Source: Bradyrhizobium sediminis
GTDB taxonomy: Bacteria > Pseudomonadota > Alphaproteobacteria > Rhizobiales > Xanthobacteraceae
DNA: 64,000 bases
Direction of reading: 5' to 3'
NCBI RefSeq assembly: GCF_018736105.1
Contig: NZ_CP076135.1
Coordinates: forward strand, 2,416,001-2,480,000
Numbering within the stretch: the first letter of the stretch is position 1; the number at the start of each line of letters is the position of its first letter. The notes beneath the pieces are model-generated. The model ran no database searches and had not been told where the DNA came from. It was given only the letters and a program-made list of their open reading frames with translations. Below are positions 38,311 through 46,280 of this stretch, piece by piece. A program made the translations under genes and the position numbers.

Positions 38311-38820
38311 CTATGCTGGAGAAACGTCTGGCCGCATCGCGCGCATCGTGGCTAGCCGCCGATGCATGTCCCGGCTGGCCTTCGGGCCGGGAACGAGAAC
38401 CACATTGTCCGGCGTGATTGGCGCAAGAGTGCCGGCCGCGACCACGACCGGATCGACCCTGAGCGAAGACGCCCGGTCCGCCATCAGCAGAGCCTCTCCG
38501 TGGGAAGAAAGGTATTTGTTGCCCCAGGCGAACATCGTCACGACCACAGGAAAGAAGTCGCGGCCTTTTTGGGTGAGCACGTATTCGTACCAGTCGGGCT
38601 TCCTGTGATAGAGGCGGCGCTCGAACAGGCCGCGCTCGGTCAGATGCTTCAAGCGGCGAGCCAGGATATTCGGGGCAATTCCCAGACTTCGCTGGAATTC
38701 GTCGAAGCGGGTGCAGCCCTGGAACGCATCACGCAGGATCAGAATGCTCCACCATTCGCCAACGGACTCGAGAGTCCGGGCGGCCGGACATTCCGAACGG
38801 GGCTTCTTCCGCGGCTGCAT
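38311..38820 (-). CDS. HxlR-family transcriptional regulator
   Basis: 169-aa winged-helix regulator. N-terminal Cys in SECPAARTLESVGEWWSILI (residues 9-28) is the redox-type Cys of many HxlR proteins. It continues with FDEFQRSLGIAPNILARRLK and the wing RKPDWYEYVLTQKGR. A C-terminal extension of about 50 residues is longer than usual. It is the first gene of the hxlR-fabF unit and is preceded by a perfect palindrome. Confidence 0.88.
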   Translation of the reverse strand: MQPRKKPRSECPAARTLESVGEWWSILILRDAFQGCTRFDEFQRSLGIAPNILARRLKHLTERGLFERRLYHRKPDWYEYVLTQKGRDFFPVVVTMFAWGNKYLSSHGEALLMADRASSLRVDPVVVAAGTLAPITPDNVVLVPGPKASRDMHRRLATMRAMRPDVSPA

Positions 38821-38832
38821 GAAGCAAGGCTA

Positions 38833-38865
38833 GGCGAGGTACTTGCATTTTGCAAGTACCTCGCC
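38833..38865 (-). promoter_or_regulatory. Perfect 15-bp inverted repeat, likely HxlR operator
   Basis: GGCGAGGTACTTGCA (38833-38847) and TGCAAGTACCTCGCC (38851-38865) are exact inverted copies around TTT, 12 bases upstream of the hxlR start. The GTACTTGC-type dyad, symmetry and position suit autoregulation. A hairpin role is possible, but no gene ends here. Confidence 0.6.
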
Positions 38866-38935
38866 CGCGGTAACTGCAGAAGCGGATCTGCAAAGGCCGC
38901 ATCCGGCGCAGCGCTGCCTTTCGGGTTGATGGCGG

Positions 38936-38951
38936 GATCGAGTGGGAGTAA
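38936..38951 (+). repeat. Putative attR: displaced guaA 3' end
   Basis: GATCGAGTGGGAGTAA, which in frame reads IEWE plus a stop, as at the end of guaA (TIEWE). It matches 25133-25148 at 14 of 16 bases. It is the right-hand limit assigned to the island; the Lin0512 gene begins 76 bases later. Confidence 0.55.
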
Positions 38952-39027
38952 CGGCAGCCGTGGCCGGCGCCACGAGAATCAGGGAAGATCGCTGGCTTCC
39001 CGGGACCCTAAAGAAAGCAGGAAATCG

Positions 39028-39378
39028 ATGGCACGCGTGCGCTGTATCACCGAAATGGGCATGGGCGTCGACGTCCACGGCAAGGATTCCACCAAGGCGG
39101 CGAAACGCGCGGTCTCCGACGCCATCCGTCACTCCAGCCTCGGGTTCTTCCGGATGCTCGGCAAGGCCGCCAGCGACATGTTCGTCGACGTCACCATCGG
39201 CGTGCCGGATCCGAGCACGGTCGACACCGCAGCGGTCGCGAAGGAGCTGCCTTATGGAACGGTGACCGTCACCGCGGTCAAGGGCGGGCTCGAGATTCCG
39301 GCCGAGAGCGGCGGTGATAGCGTCATCATTGCCAATGCGGCGGTGATCGTGAGTCTGGATGACGGGACGGCTGGCTAG
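39028..39378 (+). CDS. Lin0512-family protein
   Basis: 116-aa protein of the Lin0512 family (RCITEMGMGVDVHGKDSTKA at the start, AVSDAIRHSSLGFFRML about residue 27). Function unknown; the family is small, ring-like and widespread. Ribosome-binding site GCAGGAAA is just upstream. If the island assignment is right, this was the original downstream neighbour of guaA. Confidence 0.82.
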   Translation: MARVRCITEMGMGVDVHGKDSTKAAKRAVSDAIRHSSLGFFRMLGKAASDMFVDVTIGVPDPSTVDTAAVAKELPYGTVTVTAVKGGLEIPAESGGDSVIIANAAVIVSLDDGTAG

Positions 39379-39452
39379 GCTACGTCTCCCGGCTGCCTCG
39401 TCGCCGGAGTCTTTGCTGAGAGGAATATGGGCGCTGCAACAACCTGGGTCGC

Positions 39453-39493
39453 TTGACAACTCCACCAACCTGGGCTGAATTGAATTCAATTCA
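39453..39493 (+). promoter_or_regulatory. Promoter and 18-bp palindromic operator of the TetR-fabA unit
   Basis: TGAATTGAATTCAATTCA (39476-39493) is a perfect 18-base palindrome. A consensus -35 TTGACA (39453-39458) is 17 bases before its left edge, so the -10 would lie in the palindrome. A TetR dimer bound here would shut the promoter. It starts 11 bases before the TetR coding region. Confidence 0.6.
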
Positions 39494-39504
39494 AGTCCGA
39501 GGCG

Positions 39505-40155
39505 ATGATGGCCGCTGAGAGCGTCGGTACGCGAGAGAGGTTGATCCTTGCCGCTCAAGAAGAGCTGATCCGCGGCCACGGTCATATCGAAATGCAGGCC
39601 GTGGCAAGACGAGCCCAACTTTCCGTGGGGCTTGCCTATCATCACTTCGGATCGAAAGCGGGCTTGATCGCTGCCGTCGTTGAAAGGTTCTACCGTCTCC
39701 TGGATGATGCGGCTTTCGGCGGCGCTAAGATGGTTTCGGAATCGTGGGCAGAGCGAGAAAAGGAGCGGATATCCGCCTATGTCGCATTCCACTATGAACA
39801 TCCATTTGCCCCCCTTGTGATCGGTGCATTGAGCCGTGCGCCCGAGGTGCTGGATGTCGAGATCGCCTTTACCAGCCGGCAACTCGCCGCGGGCGCGCGG
39901 ATGCTCAAGGCGGCCCAACGTGACGGCATTGTTCCTGAGAACATTGATCCTCATCTCACGATTGCGCTGATGATAGGAGGGATTCGTCAAGCGTTGATCG
40001 GCGCGCTGACCAGCGAGCGGCGCCCTGATCGGAAGAAATTGGCGAATGCCATATGGGACTTCATGGCAGGCGCCTTGCACCTGAAGCGAGCCCCGGGGGC
40101 AGGAGCGCGAAAAGCTCGGCTGTTGCCCAACAGCAGGAACAGGCGCCCAATCTAG
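39505..40155 (+). CDS. TetR-family regulator, probable regulator of fabA
   Basis: 216 aa. N-terminal helix-turn-helix: RERLILAAQEELIRGHG and VARRAQLSVGLAYHHFGSK (about residues 33-51). The ligand-binding part (residues 60-190) is typical TetR and not diagnostic. It sits 18 nt before fabA and has a palindrome before its start. By position it resembles FabR/DesT-type control of unsaturated fatty-acid synthesis, but it could be unrelated in ligand. Confidence 0.85.
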   Translation: MMAAESVGTRERLILAAQEELIRGHGHIEMQAVARRAQLSVGLAYHHFGSKAGLIAAVVERFYRLLDDAAFGGAKMVSESWAEREKERISAYVAFHYEHPFAPLVIGALSRAPEVLDVEIAFTSRQLAAGARMLKAAQRDGIVPENIDPHLTIALMIGGIRQALIGALTSERRPDRKKLANAIWDFMAGALHLKRAPGAGARKARLLPNSRNRRPI

Positions 40156-40173
40156 CAGGAAGGTGACATTGCC

Positions 40174-40725
40174 TTGTCAGATCCACACGCTTTTCACACC
40201 CCACAATCCTCTTACACAAAGGAAGAATTGCTTAGATCCAGCAATGGAGGGTATTTCGGCGCGGGCAATGCGCAATTGCCCGCGCCGCCCATGTTGATGA
40301 TGGATCGGATCACGGAGATCAGCATGGACGGCGGCGAATTCGGCAAAGGCCGTATCGTCGGGGAGCTGGATATTACGAAGGATCTCTGGTTCTTTGATTG
40401 CCATTTTGTCGGTGACCCGGTGATGCCGGGATGTCTCGGTCTGGATGCGATGTGGCAGATTGTCGGCTTTTGGCTTGGCTGGTCGGGCTCACCGGGCAAA
40501 GGCCGCGCCGTCGGCGTTGGCGAGGTGAAGTTCAGCGGGCACATCACGCCTGACATCAAGCGCGTGCGTTACGAGGTTGATATGCACAAAGTGCGGCGCG
40601 GGAAGTTGGTTCTGGGTATTGCGAACGGTCGTGTGTTTGCTGACGACGCATGTGTCTATGTCGCCAACGATTTGAGAGTAGGCCTGATGAAACCCGCCAC
40701 CACTTCCGTCAACTCCCCTGAATGA
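40174..40725 (+). CDS. fabA: 3-hydroxydecanoyl-ACP dehydratase/isomerase (FabA), TTG start
   Basis: 183-aa FabA, which dehydrates 3-hydroxydecanoyl-ACP and isomerises the product, opening the anaerobic route to unsaturated fatty acids. The catalytic segment [20 protein letters not shown] has the active His and Asp (about residues 73 and 87). The start appears to be TTG at 40174 preceded by AGGAAGGTG; the frame and conserved length support it. The stop overlaps the next ATG (ATGA). Confidence 0.92.
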   Translation: MSDPHAFHTPQSSYTKEELLRSSNGGYFGAGNAQLPAPPMLMMDRITEISMDGGEFGKGRIVGELDITKDLWFFDCHFVGDPVMPGCLGLDAMWQIVGFWLGWSGSPGKGRAVGVGEVKFSGHITPDIKRVRYEVDMHKVRRGKLVLGIANGRVFADDACVYVANDLRVGLMKPATTSVNSPE

Positions 40726-41414
40726 CGGCCCCCTTGATCCACCCGCTCGATCATCCGATCTGGACCGCATTGACGACCCGGCAGCGGGCCCTGGCGGAAG
40801 GCGGCGCGCTGGCGCGGCGCTATCCTCCTGAAATCGCGCCGTTCGCGGCAACGCCGGATATGTCACCGCAGAGCTTTGCGGCGCTCCACGCGCTGATGTC
40901 GAAATCCGACATCGCCGTGCTGTTTACGCCCGACCCCGTGACCCCGCCCGCCGAGTTCAAGGTTTTGCTCGCCGAGACCGGAGAGCAGATGATCGGGACG
41001 CTCGCGGAAGCTTCGATCCCAGGCGTGGAAATCGTCACGCTCGGCGCCGATGACGTTCCGGAGATGCTCGCTTTGACCGAATTGACCAAGCCCGGACCCT
41101 TCAGCGCGCGCACGCATGAGCTGGGGACCTTTCTCGGGATCCGGATCGATGGAAAGCTTGTCGCGATGGCCGGCGAGCGAATGAAGCCCGCCAACTACAC
41201 CGAGATAACGGCGGTCTGCGTGCATCCATCGCACCGCGGCCGCGGTTACGGGCAAATCCTGCTTGGTGAGATTTCCCGCCAGATCCTGGCGCGGGGAGAG
41301 CTTCCGTTCCTGCACGTATTTTCCAGCAACACCTCGGCCATCGCGCTGTACCGGCGGCAAGGGATGGAAATCCGCCGCCGTTTCCACGTCACCGTGTTGC
41401 ATCGGCGAAAGTGA
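40722..41414 (+). CDS. GNAT-family N-acetyltransferase
   Basis: 230 aa with a C-terminal FR47-like GNAT domain: [20 protein letters not shown] (about residues 162-181) holds the acetyl-CoA loop, and [20 protein letters not shown] follows. The N-terminal 110 residues are a second, weaker GNAT-like half. Substrate unknown. It overlaps fabA by 4 nt. Confidence 0.85.
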   Translation: MTAPLIHPLDHPIWTALTTRQRALAEGGALARRYPPEIAPFAATPDMSPQSFAALHALMSKSDIAVLFTPDPVTPPAEFKVLLAETGEQMIGTLAEASIPGVEIVTLGADDVPEMLALTELTKPGPFSARTHELGTFLGIRIDGKLVAMAGERMKPANYTEITAVCVHPSHRGRGYGQILLGEISRQILARGELPFLHVFSSNTSAIALYRRQGMEIRRRFHVTVLHRRK

Positions 41415-41567
41415 ACGACCGGCTGAGGCCGCGGGCCGGCCGGCTCGACGCCGCCCGTCGCGGCCGGGACGCTCACAAAGAAGTGACGCCGCACGCGAGG
41501 CAAGCGTGTCGGCATTTGCACCCCCTCATTCGTCCTCTGCGCAGAGAGCTCGAATGGGAGATATGGA

Positions 41568-42782
41568 ATGAACGATTCTCGCTATCGCTGGGTCATCGTC
41601 GCAGCCGGCGGCTTATTGGGCTGTGTCGCGATCGGCGGCATGTTTTCACTGCCGGTTTTGCTTCAGCCGATCACACGGGACACCGGCTGGTCGGTCGCCG
41701 GCGTATCCAGCGCCATGACGATCGGCTTCCTCGCGATGGCCTTCGGCAGCATGATCTGGGGCACACTGTCCGACCGCGTGGGGCCGCGCCCGGTGGTGCT
41801 GACGGGCTCGATCGTGATCGCGGCAAGCCTGGCGCTGGCGAGCCGCGCCACCTCGCTGATCGAGTTTCAACTCCTGTTCGGGCTGCTGGTGGGCGGCGCC
41901 ACCGCGGCGATCTTCGCGCCGTTGATGGCGTGCGTCACCGGCTGGTTCGATACCCATCGCGGCCTCGCGGTGTCGCTGGTATCAGCCGGCATGGGGATGG
42001 CGCCCATGACCATGTCGCCGCTGGTGGCATGGCTCGTCTCCTTCCACGACTGGCGAACCACGTTGCAGATCGTTGCCGTCATCGTCGCCGCCATCATGAT
42101 CCCGGTATCGCTGCTGGTGCGGCGCCCGCCGGCGCTCGCGGGCGGAAACGCGCCTGCATCCGAAACCGGCGCGGCGCCGGCCGAGATGTTGCTCGGCGAA
42201 GCGGTGCGTTCGCCGCAATTCATCGTCCTGCTCGCGACGAATTTCTTCTGCTGCGCCACGCATTCGGGACCGATCATCCATACCGTGAGCTATGCCATCA
42301 GCTGCGGCATCCCAATGCTGGCTGCGGTTTCGATCTACAGCGTGGAAGGGCTCGCCGGCCTCGGCGGCCGCGTGGCGTTCGGCCTGCTCGGCGACAGGTT
42401 CGGCGCCAAGCGCGTGCTCGTCACGGGACTGCTGGCGCAGGCGTTCGGCGCGCTGGCCTATGTGTTCGTGCGCGAACTGGCCGCGTTCTATGCCGTGGCA
42501 GCGCTGTTCGGCTTCATCTATGCCGGCGTCATGCCGCTCTATGCGGTGCTGGCACGGGAAAATTTCCCGTTGAAGATGATGGGCACCGTGATCGGCGGCA
42601 TTGCGATGGCGGGCAGTCTCGGCATGGCCACGGGACCGATCGCCGGCGGCCTGATCTACGACACCTTCGCCAGCTACGCCTGGCTCTATATCGGCGCGTG
42701 GGGCATGGGCATCGGCGCGTTCCTGATGGCCTTGAGCTTCCGCCCCTTTGCAAAAGCGCAGGCGGCGCCTGCGCCGGCGTGA
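41568..42782 (+). CDS. MFS transporter, monocarboxylate-porter-like
   Basis: 404 aa with 12 predicted helices. Motif A: WGTLSDRVGPRPVVLTGS (about residues 64-81), and its repeat LLGDRFGAKRVLVTG (about residue 273). The N-terminus RWVIVAAGGLLGCVAIGGMF resembles the oxalate/formate and monocarboxylate porter group. Substrate unknown. It stands between the fabA unit and a convergent SDR gene. Confidence 0.83.
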   Translation: MNDSRYRWVIVAAGGLLGCVAIGGMFSLPVLLQPITRDTGWSVAGVSSAMTIGFLAMAFGSMIWGTLSDRVGPRPVVLTGSIVIAASLALASRATSLIEFQLLFGLLVGGATAAIFAPLMACVTGWFDTHRGLAVSLVSAGMGMAPMTMSPLVAWLVSFHDWRTTLQIVAVIVAAIMIPVSLLVRRPPALAGGNAPASETGAAPAEMLLGEAVRSPQFIVLLATNFFCCATHSGPIIHTVSYAISCGIPMLAAVSIYSVEGLAGLGGRVAFGLLGDRFGAKRVLVTGLLAQAFGALAYVFVRELAAFYAVAALFGFIYAGVMPLYAVLARENFPLKMMGTVIGGIAMAGSLGMATGPIAGGLIYDTFASYAWLYIGAWGMGIGAFLMALSFRPFAKAQAAPAPA

Positions 42783-42786
42783 TCCG

Positions 42787-43653
42787 TCAATGGCCGCCGC
42801 CAAAATAATCCGGCTTCCCCGTGGTCCAGGTCTCGCCCCACAACTGCCCGCCGCCGTCGACCGTCAGCGTTTCGCCGGCGACGAACCGTCCCGACGGCCC
42901 GGCGAGGTAGACGCACGCTTCCGCGATGTCCCAGGCTGAGCCCGCGCGCATCATCGGATTGGAGCGCGGGTAGGCGGCGCGAGCCTCCGGCGTGTAAACG
43001 TTCCAGCCCTCGGTCTCGATCACGCCGGGGGCTACGCAATTGATGCGGATATTCAGCGGCGCCCATTCGACCGCGACGGCGCGCGACAGGCCGATCACGC
43101 CGGCGCGCGCCGCGACCGAATGCGCGATGCCGTAGAGCCCGTGGGTGGTGACCACCACGATGTTGACGATGCTGCCGGGATGTCCGTGGTCGCGCCAGCG
43201 TCTCGCCGCGGCCTGCATCATGTACCAGGTGCCGTTGAGGTTGGTGTTGATGACCGTGTTCCAGCCCTTCACCGAAAAATCGATCGCGGGTTGCGGAAAT
43301 TGGCCGCCGGCGCTGTTGACGAGGCTGTCGACGCGGCCATGCGCGGCCCAGGCCTTGTCGAACAGCGCATCGACCGCGTCCGGGTCCCGGATGTCGGCGG
43401 CATGCGCGGAGGCCTTCAAACCGCGGCCGGTCAATTGGCCGACGAGGATGTCGAGCTTGTGCTGATCGCGCCCGACCACGACGACATGCGCGCCCAGCCG
43501 TGCCAACAGCCAGGCGATCGCGCGGCCGATGCCGCCCGATCCGCCGGACACGACCGCGACCTGACCCTTGAGCGCGTCGGGTGCGTAAACCGTCGGATGA
43601 ACCGCAAGCTCCGCGTCGGTCAGGCCGGGTTTTGCGTTCGCTTGGTCATCCAT
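42787..43653 (-). CDS. SDR-family oxidoreductase, enoyl-CoA reductase-like
   Basis: 288 aa. NADP loop SGGSGGIGRAIAW (about residue 36) and NSAGGQFPQP (about residue 112) are classical SDR, but the usual YxxxK is absent: the region reads IAHSVAARAGVIGLSRAVAV. This HSxxARAGV form is that of peroxisomal trans-2-enoyl-CoA / dienoyl-CoA reductase-type SDRs, so reduction of an unsaturated acyl-CoA is likely. It ends only 4 nt from the convergent MFS gene. Confidence 0.83.
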   Translation of the reverse strand: MDDQANAKPGLTDAELAVHPTVYAPDALKGQVAVVSGGSGGIGRAIAWLLARLGAHVVVVGRDQHKLDILVGQLTGRGLKASAHAADIRDPDAVDALFDKAWAAHGRVDSLVNSAGGQFPQPAIDFSVKGWNTVINTNLNGTWYMMQAAARRWRDHGHPGSIVNIVVVTTHGLYGIAHSVAARAGVIGLSRAVAVEWAPLNIRINCVAPGVIETEGWNVYTPEARAAYPRSNPMMRAGSAWDIAEACVYLAGPSGRFVAGETLTVDGGGQLWGETWTTGKPDYFGGGH

Positions 43654-43733
43654 CGATGGCGCCGGCCCTTGTCACGTCAGGCAGTCCCCGTACAGTAGCC
43701 ACGCAATAGAGTCGAAGCAAAGAACGAGTTGTG

Positions 43734-44438
43734 ATGTCCGATCTTTCCGCCTTTCCGATCACCAAACGCTGGCCCGCCAAATATCCCGACCGTCTCCAAC
43801 TCTATTCGCTGCCAACGCCGAACGGCGTCAAGGTTTCCATCATGTTGGAGGAGGTCGGGCTCGCTTACGAAGCGCATCTGGTCGACTTCAACAAGGACGA
43901 CCAGAAGACGCCGGAGTTTCTGTCGCTGAACCCGAACGGCAAGATCCCCGCGATCCTCGATCCGGACGGACCCGGCGTCCAACCGCTCGGCCTGTTCGAG
44001 TCCGGCGCGATCCTGCAATATCTCGCCGAGAAGACCGGCAAGCTGATGCCGGCCGGCGCCGCACGCCGCTGGGAAACCATCCAGTGGGTCCACTTCCAGA
44101 TGGGCGGGATCGGGCCGATGTTCGGCCAGGTCGGTTTCTTCCACAAATTCGCCGGCAAGGAGTTTGCCGACAAACGGCCGCTGGAACGCTATGTCACGGA
44201 GTCCAAACGCCTGCTCGGCGTGATGGAGACGCGGCTTGCCGGGCGGTCATGGTTCATGGACGACGACTACACCATCGCCGACATCTCGATGCTCGGCTGG
44301 GTGCGCAACCTGATCGGCTTCTACGGCGCGCGCGAGCTGGTCGGGTTCGATGATTTTGGCAACGTCTCGGCCTGGCTCGATCGCGGTCTGGCGCGGCCGG
44401 CGGTGCAGCGCGGGCTCGAGATTCCGAAGCGGCCGTGA
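43734..44438 (+). CDS. Glutathione S-transferase family protein (YfcG/YghU-like)
   Basis: 234 aa. Thioredoxin-fold N-domain: LQLYSLPTPNGVKVSIMLEE (about residues 21-40), cis-Pro in NPNGKIPAILDPDG (about residue 67), and FESGAILQYLAEKTG. C-domain has YTIADISMLGWVRN (about residue 180). The TPNG loop and early length match the Ure2p/YfcG disulfide-reductase group rather than classical conjugating GSTs. Start ATG 43734; a GTG just before it is less likely. Confidence 0.88.
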   Translation: MSDLSAFPITKRWPAKYPDRLQLYSLPTPNGVKVSIMLEEVGLAYEAHLVDFNKDDQKTPEFLSLNPNGKIPAILDPDGPGVQPLGLFESGAILQYLAEKTGKLMPAGAARRWETIQWVHFQMGGIGPMFGQVGFFHKFAGKEFADKRPLERYVTESKRLLGVMETRLAGRSWFMDDDYTIADISMLGWVRNLIGFYGARELVGFDDFGNVSAWLDRGLARPAVQRGLEIPKRP

Positions 44439-44443
44439 ACGCC

Positions 44444-45004
44444 TCAGGCCCCGCGCTTGAGTAGTTCGTAATCCACCGGATTGTCGGCGCAGGCCCCGAA
44501 CCCGCACTCCAGCAGCGTCGAGGCGACATTCAGCGCCGTCAAGGCGATCACGAGCCACACTGCCATTGTCGCGAACAGGCGGGGCGCGACAGGCTGCATC
44601 TCTGCGCCATCCCGTTCGAACTGACGGTCGAACAACAGGATGGCCGCGATCAGGACGATGGCCACCGCGAAACCGATCAAGGCAAGGGTATAGTAGTGAT
44701 AGCCGAGCAGCGCCGTGCCGTAGCCGGCGTCGCCGGGCATGATGTGCAGCAGCACCTGGCGCGTCGAAAAAGCAAAGCCCGCGGCGGCGGCAAACAACGA
44801 CAGGGCGTAGTGGCTGGGGCGCGGTCCAAAGCGGACGTTCAGGATCGGGCCGACGGCGAGCGCCGCGAACTGGAGGCGCTGAAGCAGGCACAGCGGGCAG
44901 GGCAGCTCATGCAGCAGGAGCTGCGCGGCAAACGCCGCCGTCAGCACCAGCGCCACGGCGTAGAGGCCGAGCGCATTGAGAGTGACGGCCAAGGATCGCG
45001 TCAT
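44444..45004 (-). CDS. dsbB: Disulfide bond formation protein B
   Basis: 186-aa inner-membrane protein with four predicted helices that reoxidises a DsbA-type partner using quinone. First redox pair CPLC is at about residues 36-39; the second, CGFGAC (about residues 165-170), is in the C-terminal loop. No DsbA is adjacent. Its start codon lies at the edge of a duplicated block (45001-45220), beyond which a DUF5993 partner gene is truncated. Confidence 0.88.
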   Translation of the reverse strand: MTRSLAVTLNALGLYAVALVLTAAFAAQLLLHELPCPLCLLQRLQFAALAVGPILNVRFGPRPSHYALSLFAAAAGFAFSTRQVLLHIMPGDAGYGTALLGYHYYTLALIGFAVAIVLIAAILLFDRQFERDGAEMQPVAPRLFATMAVWLVIALTALNVASTLLECGFGACADNPVDYELLKRGA

Positions 45005-45220
45005 GCGCCTGCCTCAGAACGACAGTTTCAGGGTGTCGGTCGCATGATGCAGATAGGTCGCGACAGAGGCTGCAAGCACCGCCGCGAACAAGGCCAGCGC
45101 CAGCGGCCGTGGACCTCCACAATACCCTACAATGGGCGATCGATCCGCACCATTCCGGAATGGATCAAAATGCCCATCACCATCTACGGCATCAAGAATT
45201 GCGACACCATGAAGAAAGCC
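45001..45220. repeat. Left copy of a direct duplication, with a 79-bp internal deletion
   Basis: 45001-45117 matches 46281-46397 with a single mismatch, and 45119-45220 matches 46478-46579 at roughly 94 percent. The 79 bases between the two blocks in the right copy are missing here. The block covers the end of a DUF5993 gene, the intergenic region and the start of an ArsC-like gene. Confidence 0.85.
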
Positions 45221-45343
45221 GGTGCCAGCAAGCTCGAACGCTCGGCCAGCTGCTCTGATCGCCGCAGAAGCATCCTGCTGCATCGCCTGCCCTGTGGTGG
45301 AGACAAGGTCTGCGATTGTCTTGACACCTTCAGCTGTGGCCAT
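45014..45343 (-). pseudogene. Chimeric ORF: unknown N-terminus, antisense arsC, DUF5993 tail
   Basis: One uninterrupted 109-codon frame built from three pieces. Codons 1-41 (MATAEGVKTIADLVSTTG onward) come from the inserted DNA. About 34 codons are read antisense through the duplicated ArsC start. The last 33 codons are the genuine C-terminus of DUF5993, ending TDTLKLSF. Its start overlaps the end of the unknown membrane protein gene by 14 nt. Whether it is expressed is unknown; it is most likely a by-product of the rearrangement. Confidence 0.5.
45170..45220 (+). pseudogene. Truncated 5' end of an arsC-like gene
   Basis: Seventeen codons, MPITIYGIKNCDTMKKA, identical in protein sequence to the start of the intact gene at 46529. 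Then the sequence diverges at the duplication junction. The coding fragment carries only synonymous differences from the intact copy. Confidence 0.75.
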
Positions 45344-46160
45344 TTGATCCCAAGGTTGAGCGCTGCCGCGAGTCAGAATTCGGCAAGGCACCGGTAAGAA
45401 TGAGACAAAAGATTGGTATGAAAACGAAGATGACGATGTAACCCCACAAGTCGCCCCTGATGATTAACCTCTGGGGAGCAGCTGGGAATGAACTTGCAGG
45501 GAAGAAGAACGACCACAAGGCAAAGACCAACACCAACGAGAGAAACAATGCGGGCGTATGTCTTCTCAAGTTCTTCAAGGCACCAGGAATGCTAGCCAGG
45601 AATGCCACACCAAACATCGCGAGCGAGATTGCATAAAGCGAAGCGAGCGGCACGAAGAGATGATCAAATCTGGCTCTTGCAATTGCTGATGCGCCTTCCA
45701 TGGGAAACGCGTCAGCGAGCAGCCGCGCCAGCGAGGGATTGCCGACCAAATCGACCTCGATGCTGGCTGCCTGCGCCACGAAAAACAAAACGACCGCAAC
45801 ACCGCCAATCATCAATTGGATGAGAAAAGTATAGCTGGCGACACGCTGAATCGGCGATTGATAGCTGAAAATAATCGAAATGGTGAGCAGCAGCTTGGCA
45901 AGACCTTTACGATCCTGCAGCAATATCCTCTGGGGCACGACATCGCCGCGAAGCTCGCCACGGAATATTTGCTCCACGATCTCTCGGGAGCGAGGGTCCA
46001 AGTGACGGGACGATCGGTCAATGAAGGCGCTACCGGAGACGGCCCCAATCAAGGCAGAAGCGATCGAGAGAATCACGCCGAATCCCAGGACAAGAGATAC
46101 AAGCGCAAAGATTGCCGCGAACGTCAGGGCTAAGTAGATGCTGGCCCGATTACTAGTCAT
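45330..46160 (-). CDS. Unknown membrane protein on inserted DNA
   Basis: 276 aa with about six hydrophobic helices: residues 8-48 (two), 103-131, 170-195, 208-226 and 240-262. The central segment (about 50-95) is soluble and charged (SREIVEQIFRGELRGDVVPQ). I recognise no family. Base composition is more AT-rich than flanking genes. It lies between two copies of a duplicated block, and its end overlaps another foreign frame, suggesting it was part of an operon elsewhere. Confidence 0.6.
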   Translation of the reverse strand: MTSNRASIYLALTFAAIFALVSLVLGFGVILSIASALIGAVSGSAFIDRSSRHLDPRSREIVEQIFRGELRGDVVPQRILLQDRKGLAKLLLTISIIFSYQSPIQRVASYTFLIQLMIGGVAVVLFFVAQAASIEVDLVGNPSLARLLADAFPMEGASAIARARFDHLFVPLASLYAISLAMFGVAFLASIPGALKNLRRHTPALFLSLVLVFALWSFFFPASSFPAAPQRLIIRGDLWGYIVIFVFIPIFCLILTGALPNSDSRQRSTLGSNGHS

Positions 46161-46280
46161 TGGTTCGTATCCGTTCGCAAAGGAAGCAAACTATGCTGCG
46201 CCAGTCATGACGATGCTACCGCCCTGCACGGGATTTTGCGAACGCGGCCGCAACCGTTCGCCTCTTGCTGTCTCGTCTCA

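Larger units (their letters stand above)
25133..38951. mobile_element. Putative decayed guaA-associated genomic island (about 13.8 kb)
   Basis: Bounded by direct copies of the guaA 3' end, with another degenerate guaA tail inside at 36945-37005. The cargo is typical accessory DNA: AIPR nuclease, toxin-antitoxin, gene remnants and small stress or detoxification genes. It begins with a clearly lower-GC gene. No integrase, relaxase or transposase is present, so mobility is lost or depended on a partner element. The boundary and island status are inference from the repeats and content. Confidence 0.55.
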
